From: JAAYEA01 sp012689325
GTDB taxonomy: Bacteria > Chloroflexota > Anaerolineae > JAAYEA01
DNA: 64,000 nucleotides
Direction: 5' to 3'
Assembly (NCBI GenBank): GCA_036841525.1
Contig: DAITVZ010000001.1
Span: 1 to 64,000 of the forward strand
Both the position numbers and the translations under genes were made by a program. Of this stretch, positions 7,949-16,436 are shown one piece after another (the first letter of the stretch is position 1; every line of letters begins with the position of its first letter). The notes under the pieces are model-generated. The model was not told the DNA's origin and did not search any database. It saw only the letters and a program-made list of their open reading frames with translations.

Positions 7949-8419
7949 ATGATAACCGAAAAACAACTTCGCCAAGCTCGCAAGTCCCTGGAAAAGGAAA
8001 GAAAACAACTGCTGGCGCGCGCCCAGTCCCCCAGCTCGGTGCTGAATCCGGCAGATGAGCGGGACACGGACGAGGCCGATATCATCGTCAACATCCAAAC
8101 GCGCGCCCAAGAGTTGTGGGCCAAGGATGGCTGGCAGCAGAGGTTGTACGAAATCGACCACGCGCTGCAGCGCATGGATGAGGGCGGCTATGGCCAGTGC
8201 GAGATCTGCGGCGAGGAGATCGACCCCGATCGATTGCTGATCCTGCCCGAGACCACCGTCTGCGTGCGCTGTCGCGAGCGCGTGGAAAAGCGGATGTATG
8301 CCTCGGATTGGGACGAGGAGACCGCGGATTTTGTCGAGGACGAGGATGCCGAGACCACCGAGGATGACGACGACGATGATGTGGAGGATTTCGTCCTCGG
8401 CGATGACGATGACCGATAG
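7949..8419 (+). CDS. TraR/DksA-family zinc-finger protein
   Basis: About 156 aa. The N-terminal coiled-coil half (ITEKQLRQARKSLEKERKQL, then a DERDTDEAD stretch) is followed by the C4 zinc finger CEICGEEIDPDRLLILPETTVCVRC, split here as CEICG and CVRC. DksA/TraR proteins bind the RNA polymerase secondary channel and tune initiation with ppGpp. The C-terminal 35 residues are an acidic Asp/Glu run, longer than in typical members. ATG 7949 has GGAG 8 nt upstream; ATG 7943 is too close to it. The receptor partner cannot be shown here. Confidence 0.85.
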   Translation: MITEKQLRQARKSLEKERKQLLARAQSPSSVLNPADERDTDEADIIVNIQTRAQELWAKDGWQQRLYEIDHALQRMDEGGYGQCEICGEEIDPDRLLILPETTVCVRCRERVEKRMYASDWDEETADFVEDEDAETTEDDDDDDVEDFVLGDDDDR

Positions 8420-8477
8420 CGGCAGGCCAGCGCGGGCCCATCCGGCCCGAGTTCCATAGGTCCAGGCACGTTCTGCA

Positions 8478-8504
8478 GGGAGCGGGAGAGCATCTCCCGC
8501 TCCC
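8478..8504 (+). terminator. Intrinsic terminator after the DksA-like gene
   Basis: GGGAGCGGGAGA (8478-8489), loop GCA, TCTCCCGCTCCC (8493-8504): a perfect 12-bp stem, but the T-tract is weak (TTGCCGTT). Confidence 0.7.
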
Positions 8505-8525
8505 TTGCCGTTAGGGGCGAAAAGT

Positions 8526-8554
8526 TTGGCCGACGGGCCAAATGATGGTATCAT
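8526..8554 (+). promoter_or_regulatory. Promoter for the small DMT transporter
   Basis: -35 TTGGCC (8526-8531), 17 nt, -10 TATCAT (8549-8554). The -35 lies in a small dyad TTTGGCC/GGCCAAA (8525-8542), resembling the dyad at 2360-2397. Confidence 0.55.
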
Positions 8555-8595
8555 GACTTACTCGGGGTGGAAATACGGATATGGAAAGGCAAGCG

Positions 8596-8964
8596 ATGAC
8601 CAAGACTCTGATCTCGGCGGCTATCAGCATCGCGCTATTGGCCACCGGGCAAGCGTTGCTGAAATACGGGCTGATGCGCGCGGGCGGCGTGAACTTTGGG
8701 GGCGGGGAGCTGCTCAAGGGCTTCCGCACGATCGTGACCACCCCCACCATTATCCTGGGGTTTCTCTGCTACGGCGCTAGCTCGCTGCTTTGGCTGGATG
8801 TGCTGTCCAAACTGGATATCAGTCTGGCCTTCCCCCTGGTGAGCCTCACCTACGTGATCACCCTGTTCGTGGGGGGCCTCTTCTTCAATGAAGTGATCAC
8901 CCTTACGCGGGTGCTCGGCGTGCTGGTCATCATAGGCGGGGTCGCGCTCGTCGCGCGAAGCTGA
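8596..8964 (+). CDS. Small DMT/EamA-type membrane transporter (4 TM)
   Basis: About 122 aa, four hydrophobic helices: near residues 3-24, 47-67, 72-92 and 98-119 (TRVLGVLVIIGGVALVARS at the end). Size and the GQALLKYGLM N-terminus fit the half-length drug/metabolite transporters such as SMR or ArnE-like flippase subunits, which work as dimers. ATG 8596 has AAAGG 7 nt upstream; an in-frame ATG at 8581 would add five residues and cannot be excluded. Substrate unknown. Confidence 0.8.
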   Translation: MTKTLISAAISIALLATGQALLKYGLMRAGGVNFGGGELLKGFRTIVTTPTIILGFLCYGASSLLWLDVLSKLDISLAFPLVSLTYVITLFVGGLFFNEVITLTRVLGVLVIIGGVALVARS

Positions 8965-9077
8965 GCGGCTCATATGCGCGCCGCTGAGATCCGCTTCGGC
9001 GAGCATGGAGCCAGCGCGCTCAAGGCAATGGCCAAATGCGACGAGTTGTGCGGCGGCAGGGGCCCAAGGAGGGGAGC

Positions 9078-10022
9078 ATGAACCTGAAAGGCGCGAGCAT
9101 TCTGGTGACGGGCGGGGCTGGCTTTGCGGGCTCTTGCCTGGTGGAACAGTTGGTGGCCCGCGGCGCGCAGGTGACCGTGGTGGACAACCTCGCCCGGGGC
9201 AAGCGCGAGAACCTGGCGGCGGTCTGGGAGCGCATCCGGTTCGAGGAGCTGGATACGCGGCAGGACGCCTTTCTGGACCTGTTGGTGGCGGGGCGCTACG
9301 ATCTCGTTTTTCACCTGGCGGCGGTCTCCTACGTGCCCGACTCGGTGCGCGACCCCCAGCGCGACCTGGAAACCAACCTGCTGGCCACCTTCCGCCTGGT
9401 GGAGACGATCCGCGCCAACAAGCTCTCCACCGCCGTGATCAACACCTCGTCGGCGGCGGTCTATGGCGACCTGAACAAGGTGCCCCTCTCCGAGGGCGAC
9501 CTCTGCATCCCCGTATCGCCCTATGGCGTGAGCAAGCTGGCCGGGGAGCGCTACCTGGATGTCTATGCCCAGCTCTACGGGCTGCGCGGCGCTTCCATGC
9601 GTTTCTTCTCGCTCTTTGGCCCGCGCCAGGAAAAACAGGTGGTGTTCGATTTCATCCGCAAGCTGCACGATAACCCGCACCAGATGCTCATGTTCGGCGA
9701 CGGCTCGCAGGTGCGAGACTTGAACTATGTGGAGAACGCGGTGGACGCCGCGCTCTGCATCGCCGAGAACGCGCCGCTGCAGGGCGAGGTCTATAACGTC
9801 GCCGCGGGGCACAGCCTCTCCATCCTGGGCCTGGCGCAGATGATCGCCCGGCAGATGGGCATCTCGCCGGCGTATACCTTTACCGGCAGCGTGCGCCCCG
9901 GCGATCCGCAAAAGTGGGTGGCCGATATCGCCAAGCTGCGGGCCCTGGGCTACGAGCCGCGCATCGACCTCGAGGAGGGCATGCGCCGCACCATCGCCTG
10001 GTTTCGGTCCCGAGCCGCCTGA
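9078..10022 (+). CDS. NAD-dependent epimerase/dehydratase (extended SDR, UDP-glucose 4-epimerase type)
   Basis: 314-aa nucleotide-sugar SDR. VTGGAGFAGS is the NAD-binding GxxGxxG, DNLARGK the acidic tail that selects NAD, INTSSAAVYG the catalytic Ser/Thr strand and SPYGVSKLAGE the catalytic YxxxK. Start ATG 9078 follows AGGAGGGGAGC. It heads a dense operon that continues with a broken glycosyltransferase, so it may once have fed a sugar to that enzyme. The exact sugar is not determined. Confidence 0.88.
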   Translation: MNLKGASILVTGGAGFAGSCLVEQLVARGAQVTVVDNLARGKRENLAAVWERIRFEELDTRQDAFLDLLVAGRYDLVFHLAAVSYVPDSVRDPQRDLETNLLATFRLVETIRANKLSTAVINTSSAAVYGDLNKVPLSEGDLCIPVSPYGVSKLAGERYLDVYAQLYGLRGASMRFFSLFGPRQEKQVVFDFIRKLHDNPHQMLMFGDGSQVRDLNYVENAVDAALCIAENAPLQGEVYNVAAGHSLSILGLAQMIARQMGISPAYTFTGSVRPGDPQKWVADIAKLRALGYEPRIDLEEGMRRTIAWFRSRAA

Positions 10023-10035
10023 GCGAGATGCGCCG

Positions 10036-10296
10036 ATGCAGATACTGCGCCTGGTCCACGAATACTCGCTGCCCTGGCACGGCATGACCCCCGGCCCCTA
10101 CGAGCCATCGGCGGCGCAGGTGGCGCTGGGGGACGCCGTGACCATCATCTGCGGCAGGTATCCCCACTTTCGCGCCCTCCGCGATGCGCGCTTTTACGCG
10201 TTGCAGACCAAGGCCACCTTGCCGTATGTCGGTCCCTTTCCGGCGACCACGCCCATCAGCGCGCCGCGCCAGCAGGCCATAGAGGGGTTTGCGTGA
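10036..10296 (+). pseudogene. Truncated glycosyltransferase (GT-B/GT4 N-terminal remnant)
   Basis: 86 aa that read like the first 80 residues of a family-4 glycosyltransferase: ILRLVHEYSLPWHGMTPGPYE, split as LRLVHEYSLPW and GMTPGPYE, then SAAQVALGDAVTIICGR and a PYVGPF segment. The Rossmann second half and the donor-binding E-x7-E region are absent in every frame downstream. The stop TGA overlaps the GTG of the next gene. It may still be translated as a coupling leader. The assignment rests on motif resemblance. Confidence 0.55.
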
Positions 10297-11198
10297 CAGA
10301 TAAGGCTCTCGTTTTCGATATTCAGCGTTTTTCGCTCCATGATGGGCCGGGCATCCGCACGCTCTTCTTTTTCAAGGGCTGCCCGCTGCGCTGCCAGTGG
10401 TGCCAAAACCCCGAGGGGCTGTTTCCCTACCGGGAGATGGCCTATTACGGCCAGTTCTGCATCGGCTGCGGCGAATGTCGCCAGGCCTGCCCGGAGGACG
10501 CCATCACCTACGAGGGCGCGGAGCGCATCATCCGCGCGCGCTGCACCCGGTGCGGGGCCTGCGCGGAGGTCTGCTACGCCGAGGCGTTGCGGGTGGTGGG
10601 GCGCGAGTATACCCCTGAGGAGCTCTTGGCCGAGGCGCTCAAGGATGAGCCGTTCTACAAGACCTCCGGCGGCGGGATCACCGTCTCGGGCGGCGAGCCG
10701 ACCCTGCAGCCGGAGCCGCTGCGGGCTTTTCTGCGGCTGTGCAAGGGGAGTGGCCTGCATACGGCCCTGGAGACCTGCGGGTTCACCTCTTGGGCGGTGT
10801 TGAGCAGCTTGCTGCCGGACCTGGACCTGGTGCTGTACGACGTCAAGGCGGTGGACCCTGGGCTGCACCGGCGGCTCACCGGGCGCGACAACGCCGAGAT
10901 CCTGGCCAACCTGCGCCGGCTGACGGAAACGGGCGTGGCGGTGATCCCGCGGGTCCCGCTGATCCCGACCCTGAACGCCACCGACGATAACCTGCGCGCC
11001 ATCGCCGACCTGCTGGCGGAGTTGGGCTTTCGCGTGGCGCACCTGATGCCCTACCACCGGCTGGGGGAGAGCAAGCTGGCCCGCCTGGATAGCCCGCAGT
11101 CCCCGCTCAACCTGGACGAGCTGACGGCGGAGGACAAGGAGCGCGCCGCCGGTTGGTTCACGGCGCGTGGCCTGCGGGTCTCGCTGGGAGGAGGATAG
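10293..11198 (+). CDS. Glycyl-radical enzyme activating protein (radical SAM, PflA-like)
   Basis: 301 aa, starting at GTG 10293 (4-bp overlap with the preceding stop). The radical SAM cluster is Cys30-x3-Cys34-x2-Cys37 (GCPLRCQWCQNPEG). A ferredoxin insert follows with Cys56/59/62/66 and Cys84/87/90/94, which is the layout of activases for hydroxyacid-type glycyl-radical enzymes rather than plain PflA. SGGEPTLQ is the SAM-binding GGE motif. Such enzymes place a glycyl radical on a partner, yet no partner gene is in the window. It implies anaerobic metabolism. Confidence 0.9.
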   Translation: MTDKALVFDIQRFSLHDGPGIRTLFFFKGCPLRCQWCQNPEGLFPYREMAYYGQFCIGCGECRQACPEDAITYEGAERIIRARCTRCGACAEVCYAEALRVVGREYTPEELLAEALKDEPFYKTSGGGITVSGGEPTLQPEPLRAFLRLCKGSGLHTALETCGFTSWAVLSSLLPDLDLVLYDVKAVDPGLHRRLTGRDNAEILANLRRLTETGVAVIPRVPLIPTLNATDDNLRAIADLLAELGFRVAHLMPYHRLGESKLARLDSPQSPLNLDELTAEDKERAAGWFTARGLRVSLGGG

Positions 11199-11201
11199 CC
11201 C

Positions 11202-11819
11202 GTGGCCGGGCGCGAGCGCGTGGCGGGGATCGTGCTGGCCGCGGGCGGGGCGCGCCGCTACGGGCAGCCCAAGCAACTGCTGCGAGTGGGCGGGCGCGCG
11301 CTGGTGGAGCGGGCGCTGGACGCGGCGCAAGGCGCTGGGCTGGCCCCTGTGGTCCTGGTGGTGGGCGCGCAGGCCGAGGCCGTGTTGGGCTGCGTCGGCG
11401 CGCGCCAGGGGATCCGCGTCGTGCGCAACCCGGATTGGGCGCAGGGGATGAGCACCTCGCTGCGCGCGGGCCTGGCGGCGTTGGAGCCCGAGGTGGGCGC
11501 GGCGTTGATCCTGCTGGCGGACCAGCCGGGGGTGGATGCGGCGCTCGTCGAGCGGCTGCTGGCGGCGCGCGCGGATGGGCGCCCGCGCCTGGTGGCCCCG
11601 AGCTGCCAGGGGCGGCGGGGCAACCCGGTGCTGTTCGACCGCTCGCTCTTTTCCGAGTTGCTGGCCGTCACGGGCGACCAGGGCGGGCGCGCCGTGGTCG
11701 CCGCGCACCAGGACGAGCTGGCGCTGGTCGAGGTGGGGGCTGGCGCCTTGGCCGATATCGATGAGCCTGACGATTACGCTCGCGTTGTGGGCGCGGGCGA
11801 TTTCAAGCCAGAGGAGTGA
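11202..11819 (+). CDS. MocA-like nucleotidyltransferase (molybdenum cofactor cytidylyl/guanylyltransferase family)
   Basis: 205 aa, GTG start at 11202, three bases after the activase. VAGIVLAAGGARRYGQPKQLL is the nucleotide-binding LAAGxSxRxGxxKxLL signature (with RY in place of RM/RF), and ALILLADQPGVD is the DxP metal site. RNPDWAQGMSTSL is the MobA/MocA substrate loop. Members attach CMP or GMP to molybdopterin. No other molybdenum genes are nearby, so the substrate is inferred only from family. The stop overlaps the next start. Confidence 0.85.
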   Translation: MAGRERVAGIVLAAGGARRYGQPKQLLRVGGRALVERALDAAQGAGLAPVVLVVGAQAEAVLGCVGARQGIRVVRNPDWAQGMSTSLRAGLAALEPEVGAALILLADQPGVDAALVERLLAARADGRPRLVAPSCQGRRGNPVLFDRSLFSELLAVTGDQGGRAVVAAHQDELALVEVGAGALADIDEPDDYARVVGAGDFKPEE

Positions 11820-12649
11820 CCGGACGAGTGCAGACCAAATCGCTGACCGATATCCGCAACTTGCTGATCGACATGGATGGCGTGCTCTATCACGGCAATG
11901 CGCCGGTGCCCGGGGCGCGCGAGTTCGTTGCCTGGGCCGAGGAGCGCGGTCTGGGGTTCCTGCTCTTTACCAACAACTCGACGCTGACGCCGGAGCAGTA
12001 TGTGCTCAAGATCGCCAAGATGGGGATCATGGTGACGCCCGAGCACATCTTTACTTCGGCGCAGGCCACGGCGATGTATTTGCCTCGGCTGGTGCCGCCG
12101 GGCGCGGCGCTCTATGTCATCGGGCAAGACGGCCTGCGCGTCGCGCTGACCGAGGCTGGCTACCGCTTCGCCGATAGTGACGTGTCGGCGGTGGTGGTGG
12201 GGATGGACACGCAACTGACCTACGAAAAGCTCTGCCTCGCCACGCTGGCCATCCGCGCCGGGGCGCTCTTTGTGGCGACCAACCCCGATGTCACCTTCCC
12301 TTCCGAGCGGGGGATCATCCCCGGCAACGGGGCGGCCTTGGCCGCCATCGAGACCGCCACCGGGGTCAAGCCGATCATGGTCGGCAAGCCCGAGAGGGCG
12401 ATTTTCGAGATCGCGCTGGCCCGGCTGGGGGCCCTGGCGGAGAACACTGCCATGATCGGCGACCGCCCCGAGACCGACGTGCTGGGCGGGCAACAGGCCG
12501 GGCTGATGACCATCCACGTGTTGACGGGCGTCGCTAACCGGGCGGACCTGGCCGCCTCCGGACTGACGCCGGATTGGGTTTTCGACGATCTGCCTGCCCT
12601 GCGGGAGGCCTGGGTCGCCGCCAGCGCGGGCGCGGATAGGCAGCCGTGA
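11816..12649 (+). CDS. HAD-IIA family phosphatase (NagD/phosphoglycolate phosphatase-like)
   Basis: 277 aa from GTG 11816, which overlaps the preceding TGA; GTG 11828 is an alternative since AGAGGAG lies 12 nt before it and directly abuts 11816. HAD motif I is LLIDMDGVLYHG, motif II FTNNST, motif III Lys in MVGKPER, and motif IV IGDRPETDVLGG. The C2-cap arrangement fits class IIA phosphatases, which act on small phosphorylated metabolites. Substrate unknown. Confidence 0.9.
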   Translation: MTGRVQTKSLTDIRNLLIDMDGVLYHGNAPVPGAREFVAWAEERGLGFLLFTNNSTLTPEQYVLKIAKMGIMVTPEHIFTSAQATAMYLPRLVPPGAALYVIGQDGLRVALTEAGYRFADSDVSAVVVGMDTQLTYEKLCLATLAIRAGALFVATNPDVTFPSERGIIPGNGAALAAIETATGVKPIMVGKPERAIFEIALARLGALAENTAMIGDRPETDVLGGQQAGLMTIHVLTGVANRADLAASGLTPDWVFDDLPALREAWVAASAGADRQP

Positions 12650-13917
12650 GCGCCGCGGATTTTGACCCCAGGGCTTATGACGCCGAGGTCGAGCACCATT
12701 ACCGCTGGAACTTTTGGGTCAATGTGCTGGATAGCACCTTCTTTTTCTTTGGCGTGAGTTTCGTCGCCGACAGCACGGTGATCCCCTTGTACGTTTCGCA
12801 CCTGACGGATAGCCGGGTGCTGATCGGGCTGGCCTCGGCCATCGCTGGCTCGGCCTGGTTCTTGCCGCAACTGCTCATGGCCAACGCCACCGAGCGACTG
12901 GCCCGCAAAAAGCCCGCCTTGGTCAAGTACGGCTTCCTGGCTGAGCGTTTGCCGGTCCTCCTGATGGCGACTTCGTCGTTTCTGCTCGCAGCCTCGCGGC
13001 CTGGGCTGGCGCTGGTTGCCTTCTTCCTTTTCTATGCCTGGCACAAGTTGGGGTCGGGGTCCATCGCTCCCGCCTGGGAGGACATGGTCGCCAAGGTGAT
13101 CCCGCTGGACCGGCGCGGGCGCTTTTTCGGGATCGCCAATTTCGGCGGCTCGCTCTTGGGCGTGGCCGGCGCGCAAGTGACGGCGGTGGTGTTGGCCCGT
13201 TTGGCCTTTCCCGATAGCTTTGCCCTGTGCATGGCTCTGGCCTTTGGGGGAATGTTCCTCTCCTGGGTCTTTTTGGCGCTGAATCGCGAGCCGGCGCGGC
13301 CCTCGGGCAAGGAGCATATCTCGACCGCGGAGTACTGGCGGAGGCTGCCGGGGCTGCTGCGCCGCGACCGCAATTTCGGCAACTATTTGTTCAGCCGCGC
13401 GCTGATGGGCCTGGGGCGCATGTCCATGGGCTTTGTCACCGTGTACGCGGTGCAGCGCTGGGACCTGCCGGATAGCCAGGCGGGCATCTATACCACGATC
13501 CTGCTGGTCTCGCAGACGCTCTTTAACCTGATCTTTGGCCACTTGGGCGACCGCCGCGGCCACAAGCGCTCGCTGGTCTGGGGCCTATGGGCCTGGATCG
13601 GGGCTGCGTTGGTGGCCCTCTTGGCGCCGTCGCCACAGTGGTTCTACCTGGTGTTTCTGGCCTGGGGCATGGCCATCGCCGCCGAGATGGTGAGCGGGCA
13701 GTTGATCCTGCTCGAGTTTGCCGGGCCGGACGATCGCCCCACCTATGTCGGGCTGGGCAACACGGTCACCGGCATCTTTAACGCCGCGGCCCCCGTGCTC
13801 GGCGGGTGGATCGCCAGCCTGGCGGGGTTTCGCCCCCTCTTTGTGATCTCGGCGCTGCTGACGGTCTGTGCCTGGGCGGCGCTGCGCTGGCGGGTGCGCG
13901 AGCCTCGTCACGCCTGA
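12646..13917 (+). CDS. MFS transporter
   Basis: 423 aa, GTG start overlapping the previous stop by 4 bp. About twelve hydrophobic segments are visible, with the loop motif GHLGDRRGHKRSLV between helices typical of the major facilitator superfamily. The N-terminus has an unusual cytosolic 25-residue stretch (AYDAEVEHHYRWNFWVNVLD) before the first helix. It ends the operon that begins at 9078. The transported compound is unknown; a second, less clear loop RLARKKP lies after helix 2. Confidence 0.88.
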   Translation: MSAADFDPRAYDAEVEHHYRWNFWVNVLDSTFFFFGVSFVADSTVIPLYVSHLTDSRVLIGLASAIAGSAWFLPQLLMANATERLARKKPALVKYGFLAERLPVLLMATSSFLLAASRPGLALVAFFLFYAWHKLGSGSIAPAWEDMVAKVIPLDRRGRFFGIANFGGSLLGVAGAQVTAVVLARLAFPDSFALCMALAFGGMFLSWVFLALNREPARPSGKEHISTAEYWRRLPGLLRRDRNFGNYLFSRALMGLGRMSMGFVTVYAVQRWDLPDSQAGIYTTILLVSQTLFNLIFGHLGDRRGHKRSLVWGLWAWIGAALVALLAPSPQWFYLVFLAWGMAIAAEMVSGQLILLEFAGPDDRPTYVGLGNTVTGIFNAAAPVLGGWIASLAGFRPLFVISALLTVCAWAALRWRVREPRHA

Positions 13918-13971
13918 ACCGCCCCTGGTTATCTCCCCCTTTCCGCGCGGGCGTTGCTGCCTGGCCGCGGA

Positions 13972-14000
13972 TTGCCCCGGCAAGAAAATGGCGCTATACT
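13972..14000 (+). promoter_or_regulatory. Promoter for the Cys-rich hypothetical gene
   Basis: -35 TTGCCC (13972-13977), 17 nt, -10 TATACT (13995-14000). Confidence 0.55.
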
Positions 14001-14048
14001 ACAGGGACGTCTGGGAATAATGGTGCATCATTGCGGCAAGGAGGTCCC

Positions 14049-14624
14049 ATGGGCGCGGTGGAGCGGTTCAGAAGCGCGTTGCGCGAGCAGCAGGTGGCCG
14101 AGCCGGTGGTGGCGCAGATCATGGCTGGCTATGAGCGGATCAGCGACAGCTCGGCCAAGGCGAGGAGAGCTGCTTTCTTCGCCCAGGCGATCCAACGCAT
14201 GGATGAGCTGCTGGATCCCCCGACTCGCCAGGCGGTCCGGGATGCTTGCGCCTGTTCCAAAGGGGGATGGCGGCAGGAGGCGGTGCACAAGCTGGCCCAA
14301 GAGTACGCCGGCCGCAGCCTGGAGGACAAGGTCCGGGCCCTCTGGGACGTGACCTACATGGGCAAGCCCGTGCTCAATCCGGATGGCACCATCTCCACCG
14401 GCATCGGCGACCGCGGCGGTTTTGCCTGCCCTTGCCCCGTGTTTAGCAGCGTGGGCTGGACCGAGCCGGTCTCGCTGACGTACTGCTATTGCTGCGCGGG
14501 GCACTTTCGCCACCACTACCAGATTGCGCTGGGCGTCAAGCTCGCCACCAAAGAGGTCCTCTCGTCGGCGCTGGCCAGCCAGGGCCAGAAGCCCTGCCGC
14601 TTCGTCTTTGAGATCGTGGACTGA
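14049..14624 (+). CDS. Cys-rich hypothetical protein (DUF6144-like)
   Basis: 191 aa. ATG 14049 follows AAGGAGG, and the promoter at 13972-14000 excludes upstream starts. The N-terminal half is helical; conserved-looking cysteines are clustered in ACACSKGG, FACPCPVF and TYCYCCAGHFRHHYQ. This pattern suggests metal or Fe-S binding and reminds me of DUF6144, though I am not certain of the family number. It is monocistronic. No function is proposed. Confidence 0.75.
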   Translation: MGAVERFRSALREQQVAEPVVAQIMAGYERISDSSAKARRAAFFAQAIQRMDELLDPPTRQAVRDACACSKGGWRQEAVHKLAQEYAGRSLEDKVRALWDVTYMGKPVLNPDGTISTGIGDRGGFACPCPVFSSVGWTEPVSLTYCYCCAGHFRHHYQIALGVKLATKEVLSSALASQGQKPCRFVFEIVD

Positions 14625-14827
14625 TCCGCGCTCGGCGGTGGCTCCCCGAAAGATACACCTCTTTGCGTAGGCGAATCTGCATCTTTTGGTGTAGATGCTG
14701 ACGCTTTTCAGGGAACCAAATGGGCTCCGGCAGGGTCTTTGGAGTATATTACGGCCGCGGCTGATGCCGAGGGCCGCTATCTCGAGTTGTGCGTGATTTC
14801 GGAGATCGTCTCAGGAGGTCGTCTCTT

Positions 14828-16417
14828 ATGTCGCATCCAGAGCAACTAGCCAGCAGCGCCCGAGGCTGGCCAACCAAGGGAGCGCAGGCCCTGTCGGCGC
14901 TGCTCCTCGCCGCCCTCTTGGTCTTTGCCACGGGCTGCCAACAGACCCCTGCCCAGTCTGGGGCCGAGGACTTGACCTCAACCGCCCAGGTGACGCGCGG
15001 CGACATGGCCGAGGTGGTGCGCCTGGCCGGGCAGGTGATCCCCCTGGATTCGCGCCAGTTGACCTTTGGCACCGTTGGCGGCGCGGTTCGCGAGGTGCTG
15101 GTTCGTCAGGGCCAAGAGGTGGAGAAGGACCAGGAGCTGGTCAAGCTGGACACCTCGGATCTGGAGCGCCGGCTGTACGAGTCCCAGGCCGACTTGAAGG
15201 TGGCCGAGGCGATCCTGGCGGAGGCGCAGCGCGCGGCCAGCCAGACCGATATCGCCCAAGCGGAGGCCGAGCTGGCCAGCGCCGAGTATGCGCTGAGCCA
15301 GGCTAAATACGACCTGGAGCTCGCCACCAAGGCGGGCCTGGCTCCTCTGGAAGAGGCCGTGGCCAACGCCAAGGCCGCCGTGCAAGAGGCCCAGGACCAG
15401 CTCGCCATGATGGAGATCCAACTGAACCTCTCCAGCATCCGCACGCTGGAATACCAGCAGGCCTTTTTCCAGCGCGCCATCCGCGATGCGCAGACCGATG
15501 CCGAGCGCAAGGACAACCAGGAGGCGCTGGCCGACGTGGAGCGCAAGATGTTGCAGGCCCGCACCTCTCGCGCCAACAGCATGCAAGAGATGCGCGACCG
15601 CATCGCCGACATGAAAGAGGCCCAGGCTCAGGCCGAGGCCAAGCTGGAGCGCGTGCGCTCCGGGCAAGAGGATCCCACCAAGACGCTGCGCCTGGCGCAG
15701 GAGCAGGCGACGGCGCAGGCCGAGGCCGCCCGCAAAAAGCTGGAGGATTTGCGCGCCGGGTTGGACACGGACGCGATCAAGGCGGCCCGGACCGCTTTTC
15801 AGGCCGCCGAGGCGCGCGTCAAGGATATCGAGGACCTCATCGCCGCCACCACGCTGCGCGCGCCCTTTAGCGGCATCGTCTTTGCCACGTTCGTGACGCC
15901 GGACCAGACGGTGGGGCCGAGCGACAATATCATCTATCTGGTGGATGCCAAGACCTTGCGCGTGCGCGCCCAGGCCAGCGAGATGGACGTGGTCCGCCTG
16001 CAGTTGGGCCAGCCGGTGCGCATCACCTTTGACACCTATCCGGGGCTGATGTTCGATGGCGAGATGCTGGAGCTGCCGCTGCGCGGCGCCCAGAGCCAGG
16101 GCATAAGCGCCTTCCCAATCGTGACGTCGCTGGACCCGGGCGAGAGCGATATCCGTCCTGGGATGGTCGCCAACCTGCGCGTGGTGATCGGGGAAAAGCT
16201 CGACGTGCTGATGGTCCCCACGGCGGCTATCCGCTATCAGGGCATCGATACCTATGTGGTGCTGCCCGGCGCCGATGGAACCACGGAGCAACGCTCGGTG
16301 GAGATCGGCATGAACGATGGGATCATGGCCGAGGTGCTGTCCGGCCTGAGCGAGGGTGAGACCGTGCTCATGCCGCTGGTGGCTCCCACCGAACCCCAAT
16401 ACTACTACGGCAGATAG
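14828..16417 (+). CDS. MacA/HlyD-like periplasmic adaptor lipoprotein, first of two
   Basis: 529 aa. ATG 14828 follows AGGAGG at 9 nt. A signal peptide ends in the lipobox-like FATGC. The order is barrel/lipoyl half (GAVREVLVRQGQEVEKDQELV), a long alpha-hairpin coiled coil (residues about 115-330, rich in Ala/Glu), second lipoyl half (LRAPFSGIVFATFVTPDQTV), beta-barrel and membrane-proximal domain (VPTAAIRYQGIDTYVVL). Adaptors of this type link an inner-membrane exporter to the outside. It is followed 19 bp later by a second adaptor and then permease and ATPase genes. Confidence 0.9.
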   Translation: MSHPEQLASSARGWPTKGAQALSALLLAALLVFATGCQQTPAQSGAEDLTSTAQVTRGDMAEVVRLAGQVIPLDSRQLTFGTVGGAVREVLVRQGQEVEKDQELVKLDTSDLERRLYESQADLKVAEAILAEAQRAASQTDIAQAEAELASAEYALSQAKYDLELATKAGLAPLEEAVANAKAAVQEAQDQLAMMEIQLNLSSIRTLEYQQAFFQRAIRDAQTDAERKDNQEALADVERKMLQARTSRANSMQEMRDRIADMKEAQAQAEAKLERVRSGQEDPTKTLRLAQEQATAQAEAARKKLEDLRAGLDTDAIKAARTAFQAAEARVKDIEDLIAATTLRAPFSGIVFATFVTPDQTVGPSDNIIYLVDAKTLRVRAQASEMDVVRLQLGQPVRITFDTYPGLMFDGEMLELPLRGAQSQGISAFPIVTSLDPGESDIRPGMVANLRVVIGEKLDVLMVPTAAIRYQGIDTYVVLPGADGTTEQRSVEIGMNDGIMAEVLSGLSEGETVLMPLVAPTEPQYYYGR

Positions 16418-16436
16418 CTGCCTTAAGGAGTAGGAT

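Noticed and set aside
8505..8516. Strong terminator T-tract after the DksA-like gene
   Set aside because: The stem is perfect, but the following sequence is TTGCCGTT, so I kept only moderate confidence in termination.
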